Position numbers and translations under genes: made by a program. A DNA stretch of 64,000 nucleotides from Bathynomus jamesi (lineage: Eukaryota > Arthropoda > Malacostraca > Isopoda > Cirolanidae), in the NCBI GenBank assembly GCA_023014485.1, contig JAJOZX010000879.1, positions 731,001-795,000 on the forward strand. Direction: 5' to 3'. This document shows positions 1 through 9,892 of this stretch, piece after piece (position 1 is the stretch's first letter; each line of letters starts with the position of its first letter). The notes beneath the pieces were generated by a model. The model made no database searches. It was not told where the DNA came from and saw only the letters and a list, made by a program, of their open reading frames with translations.

Positions 1-515
1 CTGTCTGCTTTGCAGATAGCTGGTGAGGGAAGCTATATTTATGGGATCTCTTTGCGAGAGACCCGTTGCCCACGTCGGGCTAAAATCATGAAAAAGGAAA
101 AAAACTATGGTATTTGTCATTTACCATTACTTATTCGGACTATAGTGGATTTAATTTTCCCAGAAGAGTTCCTTGTTCCATGCACGGTCTGTGTTTAACA
201 TATAATGTTCTCAGGGAACCATTCTGAGTTTGTGTATATATATATATATATATATATATGTTAAACACAGACCGTGCATGGAACAAGGAACTCTTCTGGG
301 AAAATTAAATCCACTATAGTCCGAATAAGTAATGGTAAATGACAAATACCATAGTTTTTTTCCTTTTTCATGATTTTAGCCCGACGTGGGCAACGGGTCA
401 TTTACCATTACTTATTCGGACTATAGTGGATTTAATTTTCCCAGAAGAGTTCCTTGTTCCATGCACGGTCTGTGTTTAACATATAATGTTCCCAGGGAAC
501 CATTCTGAGTTTGTG
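1..515. repeat. Repeat X, copy 1 (rearranged, part inverted)
   Basis: An unidentified interspersed repeat that recurs at 7651-8398, 58112-58560 and 58613-58992. Here a + copy (about 1-228) is followed by a (TA)n tract, then an inverted piece (about 261-397) and again a + piece (398-515), a jumped arrangement that suggests template switching or fold-back synthesis. The + unit contains a 62-codon open frame from position 10 (IAGEGSYIYG, then FLVPCTVCV), also open in the other copies. I recognise no protein family in it. Each copy ends in (TA)n. Confidence 0.75.
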
Positions 516-640
516 TATATATATATATATATATAATATATATATATATATACACACAAGGGCCAATCAATATATTTTGCCACACCTTTTTTTTTCTTTC
601 GAAGTTTCCTTGTAAGTTTCAGAAATTTTGTACACAAGTA

Positions 641-1920
641 CGAGGGTACTTCAATAAGTATCCGCACTTTTAATTTAGTGATAATATAGTATATATAATA
701 TATACTTGTAATAACAAGCCAAACTGAGATCTATAGGCTTATTTAGGTTAGCAAAAGTATAGGCTTATTTATGCTAGCAACAGTATAGCCTTATTTAGGC
801 TACTCGTACGAGTAGTGAGCATGGCTGCGCCGCTTTCAATTTGTATTCTGGAAGAACAGAGATCCGTGGTTCGTTTTTTGTGGGCAGGTGTGAAATGAGC
901 TGAAATTCACACACGTTTATGTGCTCAGTATGGGAATAATGCGTTACCACGGCGAAATGTGTACGAGTGGATTCAAATGTTCAAGGAAGGTCGGACATGT
1001 GTGACAGATGCTCAGCGCTCAGGACGACCGTCAACATTAACCAGTGGTGACAAGCAGGAAGACGCCAGAGCCATGATTTTCGATGACAGAAGATTAACAA
1101 TAAAATTAATTGCATCTTCATTAGACATCAGTCAAGGGTCAGCCTATTTGATAGTTAATGACATTCTTGGCTTTCACAAGGTTTGTGCAAGATGGGTGCC
1201 CAAACAGTTGACAGAAGAGCACAAGCGTAATCGTATGGACGTCTGCTCTCGTCTTTTGGCGCGGTATCATAATGAAGGTGAAAACTTTTTGGAGCGCATT
1301 ATCACTGGAGATGAAACCTGGATCCATCACTATGAACCAGAACGCAAACGACAGAGCATGCAATGGAAGCATCCAACATCTCCCGTTGCAAGGAAGTTCA
1401 AAGCGCAGCCGTCAGCAGGTAAAGTTATGCTAACACTGTTTTGAGATACACTAGGCCCTATCCTTGAACATTATCTAGAGCGGAATGCTTCGGAATGAGT
1501 TAAAGCAAGCAATTCGCACAAAACGGAGAGGGAAATTGTCGGAAGGTGTTATTCTGTTACACGACAATGCGCGCACTCATACCGCTGCACAGACTAGAAA
1601 ATGCCTTCAAGAACTTAAAATTGAAGTTCTCGACCATCCAGCCTACAGTCCAGACCTGGCACTTTCGAATTTTTACTTGTTTTGATCACTAAAAGACGCT
1701 TTGAGAGGTCAGCGATTCCAAGGCGATGATGACCTGAAGGAGGCGGTGCATGACTGGCTACGCACACAGCCAAAAACATTCTTTTGTGATAGCATTAGGA
1801 AGCTTGTAGATCGCTGGACTAAGTATATTGAGAAACAGGGAGACTATGTTGAGAAGTGATGTGTTTATAATCTATCAGTTGTGAAAATAAAAAGTGCGGA
1901 TACTTATTGAATTACCCTCG
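641..1920 (+). mobile_element. mariner-type transposon, complete ends, dead
   Basis: A 1280-bp element flanked by TA (639-640 and 1921-1922). The inverted ends begin CGAGGGTACTTCAATAAGT on the left, and the right end is its near-perfect complement (one mismatch near the tip); the match runs about 31 bp through GTATCCGCACTTTT. Size, TA target duplication and the encoded transposase all fit a canonical mariner. The transposase gene is broken, so this copy could only be moved in trans. Confidence 0.92.
821..1859 (+). pseudogene. mariner transposase pseudogene
   Basis: Reading from ATG at 821 gives a mariner transposase: an N-terminal helix-turn-helix region, then the catalytic block with TGDETWIHHYEPE (first Asp), LLHDNARTHTA (second Asp) and HPAYSPDLALSNFYLF. 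In mariners the third catalytic Asp lies in the SD of PSDYHLF; here it is Asn, so the active site is lost even apart from other damage. There is an in-frame TGA near 896, a second TGA at 1442 where Trp is expected, a frameshift near 1485 and a TGA at 1684. The C-terminal part continues to TGA at 1857-1859 (WTKYIEKQGDYVEK). Family known; inactivation seen directly. Confidence 0.9.
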
Positions 1921-1946
1921 TAGCTACATACCTTTTTTAAATTTTT

Positions 1947-2905
1947 TTATTTTTCCACATAGTTTCCATCCTTTTCTACAGCTTTCCTCCACCTCGAAAC
2001 AAGGGCCTTTATTCATTGCTGGTAAAAGTCCGCTGGGTTCCGCTGGAGACACCTCTTAACCTCCTCAACAACCTCATCGTCACTCTGAAATGAATAGCAT
2101 CTTTCATTGGCTCAAACAAATGGAAGTCTGAAAGTGCCGGATCCGGGTTGTATGGAGGGTGGGGTAACACAGTCAAGCCCATGTTTGTGATGGCCTCTCT
2201 TGTTTGCAAACTGTTCTATGGTCTTGCGCTATCGTGCAAAAGAAGGACGTCTTTCAGTTTTTTCTCCCGTTGAACTCGCTTTATACGTCTCTGGAGTCTC
2301 TGTAGGATAGCAATATATGCCTCTGAGTTGATTGTTTGTCCTTTCTTCATAATGTCCACCAGAATCACCCCTTTCATGTCCCAGAAGATGGTGGCCATAA
2401 CCATTCGTGCAGAGGGAGCCATTTTAAACTTTTTCTTGCGTGGGGAGTCTGCGTGATGCGACTCCATGGATTTGCGTTTTGTTTCAGGTTCAAAGTGGTT
2501 TACCCAAGTCTCATCCCCAGTCACAATTCGTGAAAGGAAGTCATCCCCTTCTCTCTCGTATCGAACCAACGAGTCAGAAGCAATTTCTTTTCTTTGGGCT
2601 TTGTGATCTTCAGTCAGTTCGCGAGAAACAAACCGTGAACACACTTTTGAGTATCCCAGTTGTTGAATTATCGTATTCACACTTCCTTCACTAATTCCTA
2701 GCTCCAGTGATAGCTCCTTGTATGTGACGCGCCAATTTGATCGAATGATGCTGTTAGCACGTTGCACAGTGTGAGATGTCTCATCCGATGCCGGGCGACC
2801 GCTGCGTTGCTCATCATCGAGACTGGCTCCCCCTCTCTCCGATGATCTCACACGTTTAGACCAGCGTCCAACTGTGCTTCTCGCATGCCGTAACATTATA
2901 TACAT
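1947..2905 (-). pseudogene. second mariner transposase pseudogene, 5'-truncated
   Basis: Minus-strand mariner transposase of a different subfamily. Visible parts are EQRSGRPASDE linker, the second helix-turn-helix (ELGISEGSVNTIIQQLGYSK), TGDETWVNHFEPETKRKS (first Asp), LLLHDSARP (second Asp) and YNPDPALSDFHLF (third Asp retained). There is an in-frame TAG at about 2216, a frameshift near 2090 and a further stop before the terminal VEKDGNYVEK. The N-terminal domain is missing: at 2882-2909 the sequence passes into the tRNA-like repeat. I could not place terminal inverted repeats for this copy. Confidence 0.85.
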
Positions 2906-2910
2906 TTAAC

Positions 2911-3123
2911 TGCCCCTTGGGGCATTGGTTTCTGCGAGTATGTAGAAGAATTACGGTATTTGGAAGTGAGGCCCATGGTGTAATGGTTATCGCATCTGAC
3001 CGGCAATCGGAAGATCCCGGGTTCGATTCCCGGGTGGTTACCTCATTTTTTCATTTGTTTCGTTCTCTCTCTCTCTCGTCTTGCGCGGAATATCTCCTAT
3101 ACAAGCGTCGTTCTTTACGTTAA
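2911..3123 (+). repeat. tRNA-like SINE head, unit 1
   Basis: The stretch 2970-3040 resembles a tRNA: box A TGGTGTAATGG and box B GGTTCGATTCC match the RNA polymerase III promoter consensus. The anticodon stem TCTGA/TCGGA encloses the loop CCGGCAA, and the T stem CCGGG/CCCGG is perfect. The body is closest to tRNA-Arg/Gln-type sequences, but the acceptor stem pairs poorly and position 33 is C, so I call it tRNA-derived rather than a working tRNA. It is followed by a TCTCTCTC-rich tail. Unit 2 at 3178-3392 is almost identical. Confidence 0.6.
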
Positions 3124-3177
3124 TTATACTGCGTGTTTGCAGTTAAATGTATATAATGTTACGGCATGCGGGAGGTG

Positions 3178-3387
3178 CCCCCTTGGGGCATTGGTTTCTG
3201 CGAGTATGTAGAAGAATTACGGCATTTGGAAGAGTGAGGCCCATGGTGTAATGGTTATCGCATCTGACCGGCAATCGGAAGATACCGGGTTCGATTCCCG
3301 GGTGGTTACCTCATTTTTTCATTTGTTTCGTTCTCTCTCTCTCTCGTCTTGCGCGGAATATCTCCTATACAAGCGTCGTTCTTTACG

Positions 3388-3392
<5 letters not shown>
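3178..3392 (+). repeat. tRNA-like SINE head, unit 2 (tandem duplicate)
   Basis: Near-exact direct duplicate of 2911-3123, with the tRNA-like body at 3238-3308. It ends in a (TA)n tract. The spacer between the units carries 3144-3170, the reverse complement of 2882-2909, so unit 1 is flanked by a 27-bp inverted repeat. It could be a tandem SINE dimer or a local duplication. Confidence 0.6.

Positions 3393-3419
<27 letters not shown>
3391..3419. repeat. (TA)n microsatellite
   Basis: Uninterrupted TA dinucleotides at the end of tRNA-like unit 2; many insertions in this window sit in or beside such tracts. Confidence 0.95.
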
Positions 3420-3421
<2 letters not shown>

Positions 3422-3490
3422 CACAGCATTTTTTTAGCTTTTCCCACTGGGCGACAAAGGCAGATCGGGAAGTGGGGGCTGGAATTAAGG

Positions 3491-3913
3491 CAGGGGTGTG
3501 CTGCCAATTTCTTAACAACCGGTTCTGATACAGATAGGGGTGTAAATCGACGAGCGCAAATGGCGCGAGTCATTAAGCTAGGGGGTTTGGGGTGAACGGT
3601 AGCTCCCCCAGCGGGGTCCAACGCATTTTAGCTTTTCCAAACAGCATTTTGTAACATTTTGGCAGAAATTATTTAACATATTCTTTATACTCACTAATGA
3701 CATAATTATTTAAGAATAAACTAATTTTTCATCAAAAAATAAATAAATATTGAAACGACCTCTGCTTGTGATACTATTTATATTTTTCTATAAAATCCTG
3801 AAAAAATTAAAAAAAATTTGGATATAAATAAATTTCTACTGACTTAAATATTTGTTAAAAATTTAACAACCGGTTCGGGCGAACCGGACCGAACCGCTCC
3901 CAGCACACCCCTG
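3491..3913. mobile_element. hAT-type MITE (423 bp)
   Basis: Terminal inverted repeats CAGGGGTGTGCTG (3491-3503) and CAGCACACCCCTG (3901-3913). The flanking 8-mers are AATTAAGG (3483-3490) and GATTAAGG (3914-3921), an 8-bp target duplication with one mismatch. CAG-type ends, an 8-bp duplication and no coding capacity indicate a non-autonomous hAT element. Subterminal CCGGTTCG-type motifs are repeated near the right end. Confidence 0.85.
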
Positions 3914-4369
3914 GATTAAGGATACTGTAAATCCGGATGTTCCCTAATCAGGCCACCATCTCCGTGTGGTCTGAAATAACACTAGCATTATCTATATATA
4001 AATATTCAATGTGAATTTCATATTTACATTTAAGATCAACAGTTCTAATTGTGGCATATATGCATGTATTATAAGTATTTATATGGCTTCCAAGACAACT
4101 CCCAAGACAATTCTCTTTTTACAAATTTTGAAAATTCTTTTTCGCCCAGTACCCTAAAATTTCATTTACTGGGTGACAAGTTTTCTTCACTGGGTGACAT
4201 TCATGTCGCCCACTCACTAGGTTAAAAAATGCTCTGATATATTTCCTATGTCACTCCTATTTGTGTGAGAAACATTGAAAGCTATATGATGTAAAAATGT
4301 GATGTATACAGTAATTTGCTGAACAATTAAGATCTACCTTAAATAAAATTCCATTTTTTATAAATATGC

Positions 4370-4370
<1 letters not shown>
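3914..4370. other. Non-coding AT-rich gap
   Basis: No gene, RNA or element ends recognised. Two short copies of ACTGGGTGACA lie near 4168 and 4190. Confidence 0.6.
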
Positions 4371-4418
<48 letters not shown>

Positions 4419-4472
4419 GAGTTGGATGGAAGAACGGATAGACAGATAGATAGATGGATGAACAGATAAATA
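4370..4472. repeat. (TAGA)n microsatellite and degenerate flank
   Basis: About a dozen perfect TAGA tetranucleotides (4370-4418) followed by a degenerate continuation containing GGATAGACAGATAGATGG. Confidence 0.95.
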
Positions 4473-4670
4473 GATAGTTAGATGGATAGTTATATAGGAA
4501 TACATTTAAGGTTAAAAATATCCGAGTTTGATACTCAATTTTTAACCTTATGCCCTTAAACAATAGAGACTGAACAGGTGAGATGAATGTATTTTTTTAA
4601 CTATACGATGAAAAAGGACTTAATCTCTAGAGGTTCATGTTAGTATACTCATGTTTTCATCTTGGTTGAG

Positions 4671-4672
<2 letters not shown>

Positions 4673-4722
<50 letters not shown>
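4673..4722. repeat. (AT)n microsatellite at left edge of element 1
   Basis: About 25 AT dinucleotides directly abutting the TA target duplication of the transposon that starts at 4725. Confidence 0.95.
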
Positions 4723-4724
<2 letters not shown>

Positions 4725-4725
<1 letters not shown>

Positions 4726-7636
4726 GGTGATGCACAAATCATGACCATCGTGGATTTTTAGGGATACCCCCTCATTTGTTCCAATTTGTCACAAAAACAC
4801 CCTGTGAGAAATTCCAGGTCAAACAAATAACATTCAGAGGTCGCGCCCGCCAATTGAAAATTTGAAAATTACAAAAAATTAGAGTAAAATCAAATTTTTT
4901 GAATTTGTTCTTATTTTTGTTGCAGGTTTGTTGCAGGTTGCAGGTTTTGTGCAGGTTTGCTGCAGGCAGAGTGGTAGGTGATGCGTATATGAGCAAATAG
5001 CGTTCAAGGAAATCGGTATCGCAGTGTGCTTGTGGCAGTGTCCAGGAGAGGTGCTATATCAGTGAGTCTCTCCGCCTCAATTTCTCTTCTATTTCCTCTA
5101 TCTTAATTGTGACAAAAATGAGATCAAGAAGCTCAACAGATATCTGGCTGATCGGTCAACAAATAGATAAATTGAATCAAAGTAAGCTTCCATCAAAGAA
5201 AGAAGTAATTTCCTTATTCATGAATTATAAACATATCAAGAATGAAACTGTCAGAGAAGCATTAACTTCAACCGTTAATGATGTATTGGAAGTGTGGCAG
5301 AGAGCAGGAATACCAACAACCCAGAAATGTAATGTTGTGAAGAAATTAAATAAACTGTATGATGAGTGGCAAGGGCTGAAGAAGAGCAAAGGAAAAAAAT
5401 CGAAGTTTTCAATAGAGAAAGAGAATACATGGAAAGAAAAATTGGATGGACTCTCTGATATTGCGCATGCAAATGCTAACGAGTTAATAACTATTGAGGA
5501 AGATAGAGAGTTTCTACGGCTACAAAGGGAAGGTCGAAAGGGTAAAATGATGGCAGTTGATAAGGATGAAGAAAAACGTCGAAAGGAAGCTGCGAAGAGA
5601 CATGAAAAAATGGATAAGAAAAGGTTACATGAATCAAGTGCATTTGATGAAACAGTTGTTCTTGCAAGCAGCAGCAGTTCCTGCAGTGATTCACCTGCAT
5701 CTACGGAAGAAGAAGTAGATCTGGAAGTGCCCTCAACATCCAAAAGAGGCCTTCCAAGAAAAAAATTCAAGATTATGAATGAAAATCTGCTTTCCTCATT
5801 GGATGTTGCTAAGATCAGCGACCGATCAGCCTCTTTAATAATTATTCCAACGATCGCAAATGTTGGAAAAGATCCAGAGAATTACAATGTTAGCTACTCA
5901 TCGATTCGCAGGGCAAGACAGAAATCAAGAAAGAAGTTCAGTGAAAACTTGAAAGAAGAATTTCAAGCTGACAAACCCTTGATTGTTCATTGGAATGGCA
6001 AACTCCTCGAAGACATTACCGGGAATGAGGTTGTTGATCGGTTGCCAGTCCTAATCTCTGGCAGTGGAGAAGATCAACTGCTTGGAGTGCCAAATATAGA
6101 TCATGGCACAGGAAAGGATACTGCAAATGCAGTACATCAGGCGATCATTGATTGGAATCTAATAGATAAGGTAAAAGGCATGTGTTTCGATACAACTGCA
6201 TCGAACACAGGTCGTAAAAACGGAGCTTGTGTCCTAATTGAACAGAAAATGGAGAAAGATTTGTTGTGGTGTCCTTGTCGACACCATATCCTTGAAATCA
6301 TGTTGGAAGCAGTGGTATCCCCTGCATTACAGGCTTCATCAGGCCCTGACATTCAGTTATTCAAAAGATTCAAAACAAATTGGAATAAGATTAATCTAAC
6401 TTCATACGATAAATTAGAAAATTATCCACAAAAGGAAAAAGAGGAAATCATCAACTTTGCAGCAAGAAAAATCAATGAAGATCAACCTCGCGACGATTAC
6501 AGAGAGTTATTGGAACTGACAATCATCTTGCTTGGCGGTACTCCAACGACTGGAATAAAATTCAGGAAGCCTGGGGCTTATCATAGAGCCCGTTGGATGG
6601 CGAAAGTCATTTATTCAATGAAAATCTTTATGTTCAAAAGTCAGTTCAAAATAACAGCAATAGAAGAAAGAAATCTAAAAGAAATTTGTTGGTTTTCTGT
6701 TTCAATTTATATTAAGCATTGGTTTTCAGCACCCTGCGCAGCAAGTGCTCCACGAAATGATCTGAGTCTTCTCAAGAATCTTCACAGCTACAAAAGCACA
6801 AATGAACAACTAGCAAATGCTGCTTTAGAAAAATTCAAGAATCATTTGTGGTATCTCTCAGAAGAGTTGATCGCATTGGCTTTCTTTGATGATAAAATCA
6901 GCTTTGACACCAAAAGAAAAATGAAGGAGGCTCTTACAAAATCTTCGGAGCCAGATCCTCCAAAGAAGACACAAATAGACATCAAAAACTATTGACAATA
7001 AGCAGCTTGAAGATTTTGTAACTGCTAACACAAAGTCCTTCTTCAGTATACTCGGATTGTCTTCAACGTTCTTGAGCAAACCAGTAGAAGATTGGCTTCT
7101 CGATGAGAGTTATTGGGTTGCAAAGAACGTAGTGAATCACATGAAAGTTGTTAATGATATTGCTGAAAGAGGAGTGAAATTGATTGAAGATTATAACAAA
7201 TTAATTACCAATGATGAACAACAGAAGCAATATCTACTGCAAGTTGTATCAAATTATCGGAAGAAGCTTCCGGACAAAACTAAGAAAACTCTCGTATCTT
7301 TGACGCAACAGTAAAATTTACGAGTATATCCATTCTATGTATCTATTGTAAATATCTATTGTATTGTATCTGTGTTATGAACAAATGGAAAAGAGGAAGG
7401 TGGTATGATAGGCCTCGTGGGGAACTTCCACTCAAAAAAAAAGTAACGTGACGCTTGCTGTACCTCCTGGGTGTCATGGAAATCAGCAAATTTTCAAATG
7501 GCGGGCGCGACCTCCAAATATTCGAATTTTGACCCGAAATTTCCCCAGGATCATTTTTCCACCAAATTAACCAAATGAGAGGGTATCTCAAAAATTTGAA
7601 ACAAAAAAATTTTACTCCCCCACTTTTGCATCACCC
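4725..7636 (+). mobile_element. Element 1: DNA transposon of an unnamed transposase family
   Basis: A 2912-bp element with 10-bp terminal inverted repeats, GGGTGATGCA at 4725 and TGCATCACCC ending at 7636, and TA on both sides (4723-4724, 7637-7638). Subterminal inverted blocks GAGGTCGCGCCCGCCA (4837-4852) and TGGCGGGCGCGACCTC (7499-7514) are perfectly complementary. It encodes one intronless transposase-like gene. Element 2 (53021-55574) has similar ends (GGGTGGTCCACA) and a homologous protein; element 3 (59986-63788) is a more distant relative. The superfamily is uncertain; a hAT-like or Sola-like RNase H-fold transposase is my guess only. Confidence 0.85.
5118..7314 (+). pseudogene. Putative transposase of element 1 (one frameshift)
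   Basis: I choose the ATG at 5118 (a GTG precedes it at 5109). The frame is open to TGA at 6993-6995; a single-base frameshift near 6990 joins it to a second frame ending at TAA 7312-7314, about 730 residues in all. Visible parts in order: an N-terminal domain shared with elements 2 and 3 (VNDVLEVWQRAGIPTTQK); a charged, probably coiled-coil region (about residues 130-175); a Ser-rich linker; VHWNGK (residue 293 is Asn where relatives have Asp); FDTTASNTG (Asp 358); CPCRHHILE; HRARWM (about 489); and after the frameshift NDIAERGVKLIEDYN. The motif order suggests an RNase H-fold transposase; the Asn substitution and frameshift suggest this copy is dead. Confidence 0.75.
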
Positions 7637-7650
7637 TAATATTATATATA

Positions 7651-8398
7651 TATGATACACACGGACAGTGCATGGAACAAGGAACTCTTCTGGGATAATT
7701 AAATCCACTATAGTCCGAATAAGTAATGGTAAATGACAAATACCATAGTTTTTCTTTTTCATGATGCTAGCCCGACGCGGGCAACGGGTCACTCGCAAAG
7801 AGGTCCCATAAATATAGCTTCCCTCACCAGCTATCTGCAAAGCAGACAGGATCCAGCTTTGGGACATGGATCTAGGGTTTAAAGCAGCCTAGCCCTGCTA
7901 CATTTAGAACCTCAATATAAGCAAAAGACTCGCTGCCTTCACGTCAGATTGAATACATAAAAGAAAAAGGGGTAACTATTATATTTTTAGCCAAAAACCA
8001 AAACTTAAACGTCAACTGGTAGAATTGAGCGAATTGAGGTTTAAGTTTTGGTTTTTGGCTAAAAATATAATAGTTACCCCTTTTTCTTTTATGTATTCAA
8101 TCTGACGTGAAGGCAGCGAGTCTTTTGCTTATATTGAGGTTCTAAATGTAGCAGGGCTAGGCTGCTTTAAACCCTAGATCCATGTCCCAAAGCTGGATCC
8201 TGTCTGCTTTGCAGATAGCTGGTGAGGGAAGCTATATTTATGGGACCTCTTTGCGAGTGACCCGTTGCCCGCGTCGGGCTAGCATCATGAAAAAGAAAAA
8301 CTATGGTATTTGTCATTTACCATTACTTATTCGGACTATAGTGGATTTAATTATCCCAGAAGAGTTCCTTGTTCCATGCACTGTCTGTGTGTATCATA
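7651..8398. repeat. Repeat X palindrome, 360-bp arms
   Basis: Left arm 7651-8010 and right arm 8039-8398 are reverse complements with only scattered differences, separated by 28 bp. The outer tips are TATGATACACACGGACAGTG on the left and its near complement on the right. Each arm carries the repeat X open frame (left on -, 7867 downward; right on +, 8182-8421). The arm begins near GTTTAAGTTTTGGTTTTTGG and ends GTATCATA followed by TA-rich DNA. A single full copy exists at 58613-58992, so this locus holds two full units head to head. Confidence 0.9.
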
Positions 8399-8432
8399 AA
8401 AAACTCAGGGGACCATTCTGAGTTCATTCCCA

Positions 8433-8439
8433 TATATAT

Positions 8440-8494
<55 letters not shown>

Positions 8495-8524
8495 TACAGT
8501 GTGTATATATATATATATATATAT
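8433..8524. repeat. (TA)n microsatellite cluster
   Basis: Two long TA tracts separated by ACAGTACAGTGTG, between repeat X and the Penelope-like pair. Confidence 0.95.
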
Positions 8525-8601
8525 GAAAATTATTTCACGAAAGTAACACGTGAAAAATATTTATGATGAATAAAACCACGAAGGAAAGGAAACACAGAAT
8601 G

Positions 8602-8636
8602 GTGCTCAAGCGCTTTCGTCTAATGACATCCTCAGG
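8602..8636 (-). ncRNA. Hammerhead-like motif of Penelope-like element 1, left arm
   Basis: Minus strand reads CCTGAGGATGTCATTAGACG followed by AAAGC. CUGAGGAU, a GUC/GAC stem II with AUUA loop, then GAAA, resembles the degenerate hammerhead ribozymes reported in Penelope-like elements. Stems I and III are not confirmed and activity is unknown. Confidence 0.45.
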
Positions 8637-8934
8637 AACACTGAAGTACATAAAGAGTTACAGCCTATATATAGGTTATAGAAAAAAAATATATATATAC
8701 AATAAACGGAGAAATAAAATTAAAATTAAAAATTAAAGGATTGTGGGAGGAGCATACAAATTTGTAAGGAAAAGCTATCGATTTTTAGCACAAGATCAAA
8801 TCAATTGTTTCCAACCAATGTTATAGGTAAAAAAAAAACATTTATACTGGAAATCTGCCCGGGTTTTAGCACTCTGCCCTTCTTGTATATAAAAACAAAT
8901 TGAAAAATAAAAGTTATTAGAGTAGCATACAAGT

Positions 8935-9892
8935 TTACCAAAGATTTAGCGTTCTACCCTTCTTATCTAAATCTGTTCTGAAGGAATTCAAAACAACAGG
9001 ATCGAGTTGAAAAAGACCTTTGCTTATGTTGAAGTTATTTGTAAGTTGGATAATGGCAGACTCAAGAATATTTCTATTAACAATGTTGCTAGAGTGAAAT
9101 AAAAGTGAAGCATTATTCCAATCAATACAGTAGGATAACTCTGACAAATGGACAAAAAGGGCACTGGACGACTGTCCTGTTCTAACGGAATATTGATGCT
9201 GTTTTATACGTGTGTGCAAATCCTTTCCCGTCTGACCTATGTAAAAGGAATCACATTGTTTACAACTAATTTTATAGATAATGCCTGAATTATTGGTAGG
9301 GCTATTTTTTACTATGATATTTTTCACAATATTGTTATATGAAAATACTACATTAATATCCAAAAGTTTAAGTACATTAACAATGCCTAAAAAGCCCGGG
9401 AAAAATGGAAGTACTAAAATATTTTTTGACAAAGTACGAGTGTTATTATTGACACGATAGAAAATTCGTTTTGCCTTGTTGAGACAAGATTCCATAAACG
9501 CAGATGGATAACACAGATCACTTCCAATACCGTTGATTTTTTCTAATTCGGCATCGATGTATTCCGGACTGGCGATCCTTTTAGGGCGCGGAGAAACATT
9601 GAAGAAAAAATGACCTTCTTAGTGGGGGTGTCATGTCCCGAGTAAAAGTGTACGTAGGACAAATTGTTTGTTTTTTCCGATAGATACTAAACTTAAAACC
9701 TGGGCTTTCCCTATGTACACGCACATCCAAAAACGGGATTGAATTGTCTTGTTCCACTTCTAAAGTAAACTTAATGGAGGGGACTTGATCATTTAACTGA
9801 AGGAGGAAGTTATCCAGGTCACGATTCATGGGCCAGATACACAAAATATCGTCGACGTACCGCAACCAAGGGATGCCAACTCTCAGGATCAA
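8935..9892 (-). pseudogene. Penelope-like RT/GIY-YIG polyprotein fragment, left arm
   Basis: Minus strand. 9892-9581 holds the RT palm with YVDD (PWLRYVDDILCIWPMN) and the following IPFLDVRV and YRKKQTICPTYTF blocks. A frameshift near 9575 leads through SPEYIDAELEKI to the endonuclease at 9495-8935: IIYKISCKQCDSFYIGQTGK (GIY-YIG core), an Arg in LHTRIKQH, and the Glu in LESAIIQL. The combination of RT and C-terminal GIY-YIG is diagnostic of Penelope-like elements. The RT N-terminal half and palm motifs before YVDD are absent. Confidence 0.9.

Noticed and set aside
2970..3040. Functional tRNA gene
   Set aside because: Acceptor stem mispaired, C at position 33, embedded in a duplicated repeat; called tRNA-derived instead.
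4257..4563. ORFs with repeated YLSI residues
   Set aside because: Direct translation of the (TAGA)n microsatellite.
5225..5770. 181-codon minus-strand ORF
   Set aside because: Antisense shadow of the element 1 transposase; the + frame has the recognisable motifs.
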